Origin: Sulfurimonas sp. | GTDB lineage: Bacteria > Campylobacterota > Campylobacteria > Campylobacterales > Sulfurimonadaceae | Assembly (NCBI GenBank): GCA_026988735.1 | Contig: JALSKR010000081.1 | Location: 1 to 18,824, forward strand | DNA: 18,824 bases | Direction of reading: 5' to 3' | Shown: in pieces, positions 1-6,882 of the stretch | Position numbering within the stretch: position 1 is the first letter of the stretch | Layout: each line of letters starts with the position of its first letter | Notes under the pieces: model-generated | Told to the model about the DNA's origin: nothing | What the model saw: the letters and a program-made list of their open reading frames with translations, nothing else | The model's database searches: none | Translations under genes and position numbers: made by a program

Positions 1-101
1 TAGTTGCTCATAAATATCGTAACCGTAGAAAACGATTTGGTTTGAGGTTTAATCTCATTTGCGCTTTAATCAATTTTGATAGAGGTTTTCAGGTGGATTA
101 A
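1..101 (+). CDS. IS5-family transposase, C-terminal end (cut by window start)
   Basis: Reading frame 3 encodes 32 residues (VAHKYRNRRKRFGLRFNLIC...) ending in TAA at 99-101. The segment YRNRRKRFGLRFNLI is the typical last stretch of IS5-family DDE transposases, just after the catalytic Glu region. The gene starts outside the window, so its completeness cannot be judged. The stop codon lies almost on top of the next reading frame, which is also transposase-derived but belongs to a different IS family. That arrangement fits an IS5-type element inserted into an older IS. The family call rests on remembered motif similarity only. Confidence 0.75.
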   Translation, partial: VAHKYRNRRKRFGLRFNLICALINFDRGFQVD

Positions 102-769
102 TGGGTTATGCAAGAAGTCTATTAGATATTGACAAAGAGATCATCTATAAAAATGATGAAGATAAAAACCAAAAGCTTATAATCAAACAAAGACTCATTT
201 TAACCTACTCCTCAAAAAGGGCAAAAAAAGACAAAAGAACAAGAGAAAAAGCACTGCAAAAGATTCATGCTGCACTTGATAAGAAAAACATTACTAAATC
301 AGATTTAAAGCTCTCTTACTATGCAAAATATCTTGATATTGATGATAAATGCACAATCAAGTATAAACTTAATCCTGATAAAGTATTGCAAGATGAAAAG
401 CTTGATGGTATCAAAGGGTTTGCAACAAATGACTTTACGCTTAAAGCTGATGATGTAATAGCTCACTATCAAAATCAGTATGCAGTTGAGAGAGCTTTTA
501 GGATTTCAAAGACAGATTTGAGGATAAGACCAATTTATCACAGATTAGAAAATAGGATAAAAGCTCATGTAGTTGTAAGCTTTGTGGCTTATGCTGTTTT
601 TATGGAGTTTGAGAGGAGATTAAAAATCAAAGGTATTAAGTTTAAATTCTCTCAGAAGCTTCTTAAAAAAATCATAGAACATATTTTAGCAGTTGAAATT
701 GATAATGAGATTATACCAATTCCACCTTCTGCAATTCAACGGAAAATTTTTGAAATATTTGAAAATTGA
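101..769 (+). pseudogene. IS1634-family transposase, N-terminally truncated
   Basis: This open frame encodes at most 222 residues, about 40% of a full IS1634-type transposase (roughly 500-600 aa). It keeps the second catalytic Asp in the DGIKGFATN motif (about D102) and the Glu in the YAVERAFRISKTDL motif (about E130), followed by RPIYHRLENRIKAHV, typical of this family. The N-terminal half with the first catalytic Asp is missing, so it cannot be an active DDE enzyme. The frame is closed upstream by a TAG at 80-82. The first residues (about 101-121) probably come from the end of the IS5-type element, which replaced or interrupted the 5' part of the gene. No ribosome binding site is convincing at the ATG at 101. 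Confidence 0.75.
104..121. mobile_element. Putative right terminal inverted repeat of the IS5-type element
   Basis: The bases GGTTATGCAAGAAGTCT follow the IS5 transposase stop at once, where IS5-family elements normally carry their right end. The reverse complement, AGACTTCTTGCATAACC, resembles IS5-type termini as I remember them. The left end is outside the window, so the pairing and any target duplication cannot be checked. If this is right, IS1634-derived sequence begins near 122. Confidence 0.3.
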
Positions 770-966
770 ATTTGTGTATCCAAACGCGGAACTCAGGAAA
801 ATACAGAAAAAAATTATGATGACAAAAAAATATTTTTGAAGCTTCTTAACACAGGTACAGCAATTCAAAAAGTTATACTCATGCAATAATATTTCAATTA
901 ACTATAAAACACCTCTAACTAAACTATATGATATAATACATATAGATTAAAAATAAAGGATATAAA
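770..966. other. Intergenic region between the IS remnant and the toxin-antitoxin pair
   Basis: No gene is supported here. The bases CCAAACGCGGAACTCAGG (780-797) sit just after the transposase stop and could be the right terminal repeat of the IS1634-type element, but the left copy is absent. The rest is AT-rich and leads into the promoter of the toxin-antitoxin operon. Confidence 0.35.
932..937 (+). promoter_or_regulatory. Predicted -10 box (TATAAT) of the toxin-antitoxin operon
   Basis: A perfect TATAAT lies 30 bases before the antitoxin ATG at 967. It is preceded by AT-rich sequence without an obvious -35 box, as is usual for sigma-70 promoters in Campylobacterota. AAAGGA at 955-960 is a good ribosome binding site for the antitoxin. 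Autoregulation by the antitoxin is likely by analogy, but no operator was recognised. Confidence 0.5.
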
Positions 967-1212
967 ATGTTAAGTTACGGAATCACAGAAATTCAATCAA
1001 AGCCTTCACTTATTAAAAGTATGGATATTGGCAAGATTGTAGATAAACGTGCACACACAACCTTAGGCTATTTTATATCTGCTAAATATGAAAGTTATGT
1101 TAGACCTCTCATTGAAAAGATAGATAGAGAAGAGAAACTCAACAAACTCAAGCGCTTATCTCAACATCAAGATCTGGAATTTGCCGAATTGGGTGTTGAT
1201 GATGGACTCTAG
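967..1212 (+). CDS. Predicted antitoxin of a type II toxin-antitoxin pair (possibly Phd/YefM-like)
   Basis: This 81-residue protein immediately precedes, and overlaps by 11 bases, a MazF-like toxin gene, which is the main reason to call it an antitoxin. Residues 6-45 (ITEIQSKPS...YFISAKYESYV) resemble the DNA-binding part of Phd/YefM-type antitoxins. The charged helical C-terminus (EKIDREEKLNKLKRL onward) would be the toxin-neutralising segment. It would bind the toxin and repress its own promoter. A strong AAAGGA ribosome binding site and a TATAAT box lie upstream. The precise antitoxin family is uncertain. The pair sits next to IS debris, which suggests acquisition by transfer. Confidence 0.65.
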   Translation: MLSYGITEIQSKPSLIKSMDIGKIVDKRAHTTLGYFISAKYESYVRPLIEKIDREEKLNKLKRLSQHQDLEFAELGVDDGL

Positions 1213-1552
1213 CATTAACTATAAAAGTGGAGATATTGTTGTTGTAAATCTTAATCCTAAAAAAGGTCATGAAGTAGGTAAAATCAGACCTGCTGTTATC
1301 ATCTCAGGAGAGGATGAAAACAGCATACTTGACACTGTTATACTCATGCCCCTCTCAACTGATCTTATTGAAGATATGGCACCATATAGAATTCGCATAA
1401 CTCAGCGCGATAAATTACAACAGGATTCAGATATACTTATTAATCAAGTGAGAAGCCTCTCTAAGCAAAGAATTGGTGAGAAGATTGCAACACTTACAAA
1501 GAGTGAATATGAACTAATCATTCAATCTCTTTGTAAAAACTTCGCTTCTTAG
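1202..1552 (+). CDS. MazF/PemK-like toxin (type II TA endoribonuclease)
   Basis: The protein is 116 residues from the ATG at 1202. An in-frame ATG at 1199 is equally possible, and 1181 would give a longer, less likely product. The N-terminal block GDIVVVNLNP...VGKIRPAVIIS (about residues 10-35) is the MazF/PemK fold signature, including the conserved Arg-Pro. ILINQVRSLSKQRI further on matches the conserved QxRxL motif. MazF-type enzymes cut mRNA at short sequence-specific sites. The start codon lies within the antitoxin gene (11-base overlap), implying translational coupling so that antitoxin is always made first. Length and motifs look complete, so the pair is probably functional. Confidence 0.85.
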   Translation: MDSSINYKSGDIVVVNLNPKKGHEVGKIRPAVIISGEDENSILDTVILMPLSTDLIEDMAPYRIRITQRDKLQQDSDILINQVRSLSKQRIGEKIATLTKSEYELIIQSLCKNFAS

Positions 1553-1632
1553 AATTACACCCCCTGTGATTAAAAATCTAGCAAAATGCCATATTTTATA
1601 CAATTGAAGCAGATTTTTTATATGCTGTCAAT

Positions 1633-1720
1633 GTCAGTTGGTGATTATGTGGTAAAAAGTTGCATTAAAAGATCAGAAGGAGTTCACGCTCCTCATTTGT
1701 CCCAACTGACTCAAATTACA
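1633..1720. repeat. Perfect 9-bp inverted repeat with an internal hairpin, possible structured RNA
   Basis: GTCAGTTGG (1633-1641) and CCAACTGAC (1712-1720) are exact inverted copies 70 bases apart. Between them lies a smaller hairpin, AGGAG-TTCACG-CTCCT (1678-1693). The structure is in the 203-base gap between the toxin gene and radA. No T-run follows, so it is not a simple terminator. It could be a small RNA, a leader structure for radA, or the ends of a short mobile remnant. I do not recognise a known riboswitch or RNA family. The rest of 1553-1755 shows no gene. Confidence 0.4.
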
Positions 1721-1755
1721 ACATATTTGAAAAAATAAATAAAAAGATAGAAATT

Positions 1756-3102
1756 ATGGCAAAGAAAAAAATACTTTTTGAGTGTCAGCATTGTGGGCTT
1801 ACTACTCCTAAATGGATGGGAAAATGTACAAACTGCGGTGCATGGGACAGTTTTATTGAATTGAATGAGCACCAGCAAGAAGTTGTCAAACAGACAAAAT
1901 CAACGACATCATCCTCCGCTAAAGCCGTCAGTATTAATGATATTGTTGAAGAAGAAGTCTATAGATTTAGCTCTCTTGACAGTGAACTTGACAATGTTTT
2001 AGGCGGGGGGATTGTTCCCGGTTCGCTTACTCTCATTGGAGGAAGTCCCGGTGTGGGAAAATCAACCCTGCTTCTTAAAGTCGGTTCCAATATTGCATCA
2101 ACAGGCAAAGATGTACTCTATGTTACAGGAGAAGAATCGGCAGGACAGATAAAACTGCGTGCAAACCGTCTCAAATCCAATCATGATTCACTCTACCTTT
2201 TAAGTGAAATACGACTTGAACAGATTTTAGTCGAACTGCAACACAGAAAATATGATTTTTTGATTATCGACTCTATTCAAACAATATACTCAGAAAATAT
2301 AACCTCGGCTCCGGGGAGTGTTACACAGGTACGCCAGATTACTTTCGAGTTGATGCGCATAGCAAAAGAGAAAGATATAGCAATTTTCATCATCGGACAC
2401 ATTACAAAAGAGGGCTCTATTGCAGGACCTCGGGTTTTGGAACATATGGTTGATACCGTTTTGTATTTTGAAGGGGACTCTTCCCAGGAACTGAGAATTT
2501 TGCGGGGCTTTAAAAACCGTTTTGGAGCAACGAGCGAGATCGGTGTCTTTGAGATGAAAGCCGAAGGGCTTGTCAGCGCCACAGATATAGCGTCACGCTT
2601 TTTTAACCGCAACTCAAGTCAAAGCGGTTCAGCACTGACTGTCATCATGGAAGGTTCCCGCCCTATTATTTTGGAAGTACAGGCTCTTGTTTCAGAATCA
2701 CACACACCGAATGCAAAAAGACAGGCAACCGGTTTTGACAACAACCGGCTCAACATGCTTTTGGCTTTACTTGAGAGAAAATTAGAGATTCCTCTTTCCG
2801 GATACGATGTTTTCATCAACATTACAGGTGGTATTAAAATCACAGAAACAGCTGCAGATTTAGCAATTTTAGCCGCGATTATCAGCAGTTTTCGTGACCG
2901 TGCCATTTCAAAAGAGACAATTTTCATCGGTGAAGTCTCTTTGGTTGGCGATGTCCGAGAAGTATATGCCCTTGATGCACGTCTCAAAGAAGCAAGAATG
3001 CAAAATATCACCAAAGCACTTGTATCTAAGAAACCACTTGAAAAAACAAGTATAAAAACATTTATAGTCGATGAAGTAACAAAACTCCTGGAATGGTATT
3101 AA
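1756..3102 (+). CDS. radA: DNA repair protein RadA
   Basis: This 448-aa protein has full RadA (Sms) architecture. An N-terminal zinc finger has Cys10, Cys13, Cys24 and Cys27. The RecA-like ATPase has its Walker A motif GGSPGVGKST at residues 95-104. The RadA-specific KNRFG motif is at about 253-257, and the C-terminal part is a Lon-protease-like domain. RadA drives branch migration during homologous recombination. The length is usual for the family. The start ATG follows a purine-rich but weak ribosome binding site (AAAAGATAG). The gene stands alone, with the toxin-antitoxin island upstream and its own promoter region in the gap before it. Nothing in the sequence suggests inactivation. Confidence 0.97.
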   Translation: MAKKKILFECQHCGLTTPKWMGKCTNCGAWDSFIELNEHQQEVVKQTKSTTSSSAKAVSINDIVEEEVYRFSSLDSELDNVLGGGIVPGSLTLIGGSPGVGKSTLLLKVGSNIASTGKDVLYVTGEESAGQIKLRANRLKSNHDSLYLLSEIRLEQILVELQHRKYDFLIIDSIQTIYSENITSAPGSVTQVRQITFELMRIAKEKDIAIFIIGHITKEGSIAGPRVLEHMVDTVLYFEGDSSQELRILRGFKNRFGATSEIGVFEMKAEGLVSATDIASRFFNRNSSQSGSALTVIMEGSRPIILEVQALVSESHTPNAKRQATGFDNNRLNMLLALLERKLEIPLSGYDVFINITGGIKITETAADLAILAAIISSFRDRAISKETIFIGEVSLVGDVREVYALDARLKEARMQNITKALVSKKPLEKTSIKTFIVDEVTKLLEWY

Positions 3103-3142
3103 AAGTTGTATATTTTAAAGTTCTATTTACATATTTTCATTG

Positions 3143-3148
3143 TATAAT
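3143..3148 (+). promoter_or_regulatory. Predicted -10 box (TATAAT) for the 86-aa gene
   Basis: A perfect TATAAT lies 26 bases before the ATG at 3175, after T-rich sequence. A ribosome binding site AAAAGG follows at 3163-3168. The gene therefore seems to have its own promoter rather than depending on radA. Confidence 0.5.
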
Positions 3149-3174
3149 AATTCTATATTTTTAAAAGGCAAAAA

Positions 3175-3435
3175 ATGATAGATGCAGAATTTAGAAGCGA
3201 AGAACGATTTTCAAGATTATCACTAGCTTACGAATGTGCGAAAGAAAAAGATGATGTATGTGCAAAAATAGAATCAATAATCAACAAATATGCTTTCAAG
3301 CCTGACACATATACAACAAAAGTCGCTAACGGAAAAGAAGTTTTGGTTATTGAATTTCATGATGACTGTAATCGTGAAGCCGGACCGATTTTTGAAGAAA
3401 TAATCAAATCTCTTGATGTTAAAGTTATTAACTGA
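3175..3435 (+). CDS. Conserved hypothetical small acidic protein, 86 aa
   Basis: I do not recognise this protein. It is a soluble 86-residue product with no signal peptide or membrane segment. The N-terminal half is helical and charged (residues 1-40, including YECAKEKDDVCAKIESIINKY). The C-terminal half suggests beta strands around KEVLVIEFHDD followed by a helix (PIFEEIIKSL). There are three cysteines but no pattern of a metal site. A good promoter and ribosome binding site support real expression. It lies between radA and fliL, each with separate control, so context gives no function. Confidence 0.75.
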   Translation: MIDAEFRSEERFSRLSLAYECAKEKDDVCAKIESIINKYAFKPDTYTTKVANGKEVLVIEFHDDCNREAGPIFEEIIKSLDVKVIN

Positions 3436-3456
3436 AAATAAAAATAATTATTTTTC

Positions 3457-3465
3457 TGATATACT
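3457..3465 (+). promoter_or_regulatory. Predicted extended -10 promoter (TGA-TATACT) of fliL-acpS
   Basis: TG at 3457-3458 followed by TATACT at 3460-3465 forms an extended -10 element, preceded by a T-run. It is 34 bases before the fliL ATG. No sigma-28 or sigma-54 flagellar promoter pattern was seen, so fliL here looks sigma-70 driven. Confidence 0.45.
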
Positions 3466-3499
3466 AACAAAAATAAAACTGTAATTTCAAGGAAGAAAT

Positions 3500-4057
3500 A
3501 TGGCTGAAGAAAAAGAAACCGAAGAATCCGCACCCGTAGAAAAAAAATCCAGCAATATGCTGATGATTATTATCATTGTTGTTTTGATTCTTATCATAAT
3601 CATTGGTGCTGTAGTCGCCTTTTTGTTAATGGGTTCAGATGAAGAAGCAGCAGTCAGCAATGCCCCACAGGCACAGGAAAGAATGGCCGATACACACAAA
3701 AGCAGAAAAAGCACACTCAGCAGTTCATTTGATGACAACAGAAAACTGAGTGATATCGGCGTATTGTATCCGCTAGACACTTTTACAGTTAACCTAAAAA
3801 GTGATTCAGGAAGAAGATATCTCAAAGCAACAATGTCGTTAGAACTTGATTCTCCTGAACTCAGTCATGAACTTGACTCAAAAGCACCGGTACTTCGGGA
3901 CAGAATCATTCGAATACTCAGTTCTAAAACTTTGGAGGAGATCTCTTCCAAAAAAGGCAAACAAAAAGTTTCACAACAAATTATGGATACACTGAACTCT
4001 ATGATTACTGACGGAAAAATACAAGGTATCTATTTTACTGAATTTGTTATTCAATAG
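3500..4057 (+). CDS. fliL: Flagellar basal body-associated protein FliL
   Basis: FliL is an inner-membrane protein near the flagellar stator that helps motor torque. This 185-aa protein has the expected layout: a short charged cytoplasmic N-terminus, one membrane helix at about residues 19-44 (an Ile/Val/Leu run), a low-complexity linker, and the periplasmic FliL domain with DTFTVNLKSDSGRRYLKATMSLEL and PVLRDRIIRILSSKTLEEI. It ends with the typical FTEFVIQ. An AAGGAAG ribosome binding site precedes the ATG. No other flagellar gene is nearby, which is normal for Campylobacterota, where flagellar genes are scattered. It is followed after 3 bases by acpS, probably as one transcript. Confidence 0.93.
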   Translation: MAEEKETEESAPVEKKSSNMLMIIIIVVLILIIIIGAVVAFLLMGSDEEAAVSNAPQAQERMADTHKSRKSTLSSSFDDNRKLSDIGVLYPLDTFTVNLKSDSGRRYLKATMSLELDSPELSHELDSKAPVLRDRIIRILSSKTLEEISSKKGKQKVSQQIMDTLNSMITDGKIQGIYFTEFVIQ

Positions 4058-4060
4058 TTA

Positions 4061-4444
4061 ATGATTGGCATAGATATCATAAAAGCATCGCGTATGCAGC
4101 ATCTGATGGAGCGCTTTGGCGACAAAGGGCTTCGCAGATTTTTAGCAGAAGATGAAATCAGTCTTGTAAAATCCTACAAAACAGCAGCCGGATTCTGGGC
4201 TGCAAAAGAGGCATTTTCTAAAGCACTGGGAACAGGCATAGGAGCAGAATGTTCCTTTTTCGACATAAAGATTTACAAATCAGAAAAAGGCGCTCCACTT
4301 TTTGCACTTTCAAAAAAGATCATTGAAAGATTTAAAATTATTGATGTTGCTTTATCAATTACACATGACGGTGACTATGCTGTCAGTGTTGTCAGCATAG
4401 AATCTTTAAACTCATCCTCCTCCGACAAAATCAAGCAGTTCTAG
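4061..4444 (+). CDS. acpS: Holo-[acyl-carrier-protein] synthase AcpS
   Basis: AcpS transfers 4'-phosphopantetheine from CoA to the serine of apo-ACP, activating it for fatty acid synthesis. The 127-aa protein has the family's metal ligands, Asp5 in GIDIIKASRM and Glu50 in FWAAKEAFSKALGTGI. The C-terminal SITHDGDYAVSVV block is also typical. The length is normal for the family. The start is 3 bases after the fliL stop, so translation is probably coupled. The last 33 bases overlap thiS on the opposite strand. That tail (ESLNSSSSDKIKQF) lies beyond the conserved core, so the overlap is tolerable. Confidence 0.95.
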   Translation: MIGIDIIKASRMQHLMERFGDKGLRRFLAEDEISLVKSYKTAAGFWAAKEAFSKALGTGIGAECSFFDIKIYKSEKGAPLFALSKKIIERFKIIDVALSITHDGDYAVSVVSIESLNSSSSDKIKQF

Positions 4445-4612
4445 TTTATCATTATCTTGTAAAACTTTTTTGTCCCATTCATCCTGCTTGACTATTTCCA
4501 TATTTACTGCCGCAGCCATCACTTTATCAACCAAAGCAAGTTCTTTTAAAATTTCCAAAAGCGTTACTCCGTCTTGAAAGACTTTACTGTTTCCGTTTAC
4601 TATTATTGTCAT
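4412..4612 (-). CDS. thiS: Sulfur carrier protein ThiS
   Basis: ThiS is a small ubiquitin-like protein. Its C-terminal Gly-Gly is adenylated and then thiocarboxylated to supply sulfur for the thiazole ring of thiamine. This 66-aa protein starts MTIIVNGNSKVF, has the TLLEIL helix, and ends FVGGG, with the required diglycine at the very end. Length is exactly that of the family. No other thi gene is nearby. The 3' end overlaps acpS by 33 bases in convergent orientation. MoaD-like proteins share the fold, but the NG...TLLEIL...GG pattern favours ThiS. Confidence 0.93.
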   Translation of the reverse strand: MTIIVNGNSKVFQDGVTLLEILKELALVDKVMAAAVNMEIVKQDEWDKKVLQDNDKLELLDFVGGG

Positions 4613-4638
4613 TAATATTTCCCATTTCTATTTTTATA

Positions 4639-4644
4639 ATTGTA
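4639..4644 (-). promoter_or_regulatory. Predicted extended -10 promoter for thiS
   Basis: On the minus strand TGC followed by TACAAT forms an extended -10 box 26 bases before the thiS start. thiS may also be read through from the cytochrome gene upstream on the same strand. Confidence 0.35.
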
Positions 4645-4679
4645 GCAACTTTACTTGAATATCAGTGTAATATTGCATA

Positions 4680-5168
4680 TTATAATTGAGAAATATACTC
4701 TGCCAAAGCTTTTATGTCAGTATCGGAAAGCTTTGCAGCCTGTCCTTTCATCACAGCTTTCATAGCTCCGCCGTATGTCCCGTTTTTATATCCTTGTAAT
4801 GCCGTTATAATTTTTGCTTCACTCCACCCCTTGATAATTTGAGATTTTCCTAAAGCTTTTTTTTCTGCATGCGCACCGTGACAGCTTGAACAAACAGTAA
4901 AAAGTTTTGCACCGTCAACTTTCACTGCCGGAGTTTTGACAACCTCTTTTACTTTGGCGACAGTTGTTTCTTTTGGCTTTACAACTGTTTTTTCTATTTT
5001 TTGTGTTGTATCGGCTACAACAACATCTGCTTGCACCGGCTTGACTGGTGCTGCTGCCTTTGTCACACTTTGCGGCGCCTGAACTTCTTGAACACTTTTT
5101 TGCGAACCTTTTTCATCACTACACCCGACAATCAACACTGCCAATACAACTGATAATACTATCTTCAT
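4680..5168 (-). CDS. Cytochrome c lipoprotein with a single heme domain
   Basis: This 162-aa protein begins with a lipoprotein signal (MKIVLSVVLAVLIVGC, lipid on Cys16). A flexible Lys/Val/Ala/Pro-rich linker covers residues 17-85, and a class I cytochrome c domain follows. The heme-binding motif CSSCH is at 93-97, and the axial Met is probably Met136 or Met140 in YGGAMKAVMKGQ. The end, LSDTDIKALAEYISQL, is typical of the cytochrome c553 type. It should be membrane-anchored in the periplasm and carry electrons in respiration. The long linker may let the heme domain reach partners across the periplasm. It precedes thiS on the same strand but has its own promoter, divergent from dapC. The redox partner cannot be told from context. 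Confidence 0.88.
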   Translation of the reverse strand: MKIVLSVVLAVLIVGCSDEKGSQKSVQEVQAPQSVTKAAAPVKPVQADVVVADTTQKIEKTVVKPKETTVAKVKEVVKTPAVKVDGAKLFTVCSSCHGAHAEKKALGKSQIIKGWSEAKIITALQGYKNGTYGGAMKAVMKGQAAKLSDTDIKALAEYISQL

Positions 5169-5203
5169 TTTTCTCTTCCTTAATTGTTTATTAGTTATTG
5201 TAC

Positions 5204-5209
5204 AGTATA
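5204..5209 (-). promoter_or_regulatory. Predicted -10 box (TATACT) of the cytochrome c gene
   Basis: On the minus strand TATACT lies 35 bases before the cytochrome start. It overlaps the plus-strand TATAAT of dapC by four bases. Two polymerases could not use both at once, so the two promoters may compete. Confidence 0.4.
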
Positions 5210-5211
5210 AT
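5206..5211 (+). promoter_or_regulatory. Predicted -10 box (TATAAT) of the dapC-murC-mutS2 operon
   Basis: A perfect TATAAT lies 20 bases before the dapC ATG at 5232, leaving a leader of only about 10-15 bases. No clear Shine-Dalgarno sequence fits in that leader, so initiation may depend on a near-leaderless mRNA. Confidence 0.45.
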
Positions 5212-5231
5212 AACTTTAATTTAATAAAGCG

Positions 5232-6386
5232 ATGAAAACTATGAATTTTGAACCCTATCCATTTGAAAAACTAACAAATTTACTTGAAAATATACAACCC
5301 GACAAAAACCACACTCCGGCTGTCCTGACAATAGGCGAACCCCAGTTTGAAACACCCGATTTCATACAAAAAGCGCTCTGTGACAATGCTCCTTTACTTA
5401 AAAAGTACCCAAAAACAACCGGTGAAACTGTTTTGCGTGAAGCACAAAGAAATTTTATCAGCAGACGGTTCGGCGTTACTTTAAATGACGAGCAGATAAT
5501 TCCTACTTTTGGAACACGTGAAGTACTTTTTAACTTTCCACAATTTTTACTTTTTGACATGCAAGAGCCTGTCATAGCCTATACCAATCCTTTTTATCAG
5601 ATATATGAAGGTGCTGCAACAGCAACACATTCAAAAGTTATTCATCTTAACTTGAGTGAAAAAAACAACTTCAAACCTGATATCAATGAAAATGAACTCA
5701 ACAGTTGTGATTTGGTTATACTCAACTTCCCCAACAACCCTACAACAGCTACACTCAGTCTTGAGGAGTTAGGCGAGTGGGTAAAGCTTGCACTGAAACA
5801 TAATTTTGTATTGTTAAACGATGAATGCTACAGTGAAATATACACAAACAAACCAATACCTTCTCTGCTTGAAGCTTCTTTACATGTAAACAATGACACT
5901 TTTAAAAATATTTTAGTTATTAATTCCATTTCTAAACGTTCTTCTGCACCCGGGCTGCGTTCAGGCTTTATAGCCGGTGACGCAACAATACTTAAAGAGT
6001 ATATGAAATACAGAACTTATATAGGCTGTGCTATACCACTTCCATTGCAATACGCAGCAGCCAAGGCTTGGAATGATGAAGAACATGTTGCAAAAGCAAG
6101 AGCCGTTTATAAAGAAAATTTTGAAATTTCCCAGGCAATATTGGGAACACAGATTCCTGATGCGACATTTTACCTATGGATAAATGTCGGTGATGCACTG
6201 GAATTTACCAAAAAACTTTATAAAAATTATAATGTCAAAGTGCTTCCAGGTGAGTTTCTCGCAAGAGAAGATGCAAAAGGTGAAAATCCGGGCAAAGATT
6301 TCATTCGTATCGCTCTTGTTGAGAGCCCACAAAAAACAGAAGATGCACTACAAAGAATCAAGGAATGTTTAAATGAGCAAAGATAA
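5232..6386 (+). CDS. dapC: Succinyldiaminopimelate transaminase (class I/II aminotransferase)
   Basis: This 384-aa protein is a fold-type I PLP aminotransferase. The catalytic lysine is Lys235 in NSISKRSSAPGLRSGF. Asn169 (FPNNPTT), Asp197 and Tyr200 (NDECYSEIY) are the usual cofactor contacts. It would convert N-succinyl-2-amino-6-ketopimelate to N-succinyl-LL-diaminopimelate for lysine and peptidoglycan. Position next to murC supports dapC: I recall the same neighbour in H. pylori (HP0624 beside murC HP0623). A second ATG at 5241 is an alternative start; neither has a strong ribosome binding site. One TTACATGTAA palindrome lies inside at 5880-5889. Substrate assignment is by context and family, not by specificity residues. 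Confidence 0.85.
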   Translation: MKTMNFEPYPFEKLTNLLENIQPDKNHTPAVLTIGEPQFETPDFIQKALCDNAPLLKKYPKTTGETVLREAQRNFISRRFGVTLNDEQIIPTFGTREVLFNFPQFLLFDMQEPVIAYTNPFYQIYEGAATATHSKVIHLNLSEKNNFKPDINENELNSCDLVILNFPNNPTTATLSLEELGEWVKLALKHNFVLLNDECYSEIYTNKPIPSLLEASLHVNNDTFKNILVINSISKRSSAPGLRSGFIAGDATILKEYMKYRTYIGCAIPLPLQYAAAKAWNDEEHVAKARAVYKENFEISQAILGTQIPDATFYLWINVGDALEFTKKLYKNYNVKVLPGEFLAREDAKGENPGKDFIRIALVESPQKTEDALQRIKECLNEQR

Positions 6387-6882
6387 AGAGTTAAAAGAAA
6401 AAGTTTTAAAAGCACAGCAAGACGGAGATATTGCTTCGTTGTATGTACTGGAGCAGCAGGCACACGATACTTTTGATGAAGAAACGATCCAAGGCTTTTA
6501 TACAAATATTCTTGATTTGGCACTGGAGCGTCTCACGCAGACACTTGAAGAGCACAGAAAAATGGATATGAATGAAGTACAGGACTTTGCGACTCTTCGT
6601 GCTTTATATGAATATGCGATAGAGCATTACTCTGCCGGTAAGACACAAGATGCGGCTGCACTTTTTGAAGTACTGAGCGGACTGAGTAATGATGAAAAAT
6701 TTTCTACTGCTTTAAAACTCCACTCGATAGCTGCACAGGAAAAAATTTCCTTTGACGATTTTTTAGACAGAATTGCCAATATAGAAGCAACACAAAGAGC
6801 AGGAACTTTTTATATCAGTGAATTTCAACCTGAGGCACAGAAATTGCTTGTCAATTTGAAAGACAAAGGCAAAAAAGCATGA
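6373..6882 (+). CDS. Conserved hypothetical helical protein, 169 aa
   Basis: I do not recognise a named family. The 169-aa product is soluble, acidic and almost entirely helical in composition, without signal peptide or membrane segments. Helical segments at about 2-30, 35-63 and 70-110 suggest an alpha-helical repeat or TPR-like fold (ATLRALYEYAIEHYSAGKTQDAAALFEVLSGL). It overlaps the 3' end of dapC by 14 bases, has AAGGA at 6360-6364 as ribosome binding site, and overlaps murC by 4 bases (ATGA). The tight coupling makes co-translation with murC likely, so a role in wall precursor synthesis or its control is possible, but this is inference from position only. Confidence 0.8.
   Translation: MSKDKELKEKVLKAQQDGDIASLYVLEQQAHDTFDEETIQGFYTNILDLALERLTQTLEEHRKMDMNEVQDFATLRALYEYAIEHYSAGKTQDAAALFEVLSGLSNDEKFSTALKLHSIAAQEKISFDDFLDRIANIEATQRAGTFYISEFQPEAQKLLVNLKDKGKKA

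Noticed and set aside
1633..1720. Integron attC site after the toxin-antitoxin pair
   Set aside because: attC sites run from RYYYAAC to GTTRRRY; here GTTGG comes first and CCAAC last, and neither fits the core consensus. No integrase is present.
2277..3014. Two antisense open frames of 111 and 131 codons within radA
   Set aside because: radA is intact over the same bases; the antisense products show no motif and no ribosome binding site.
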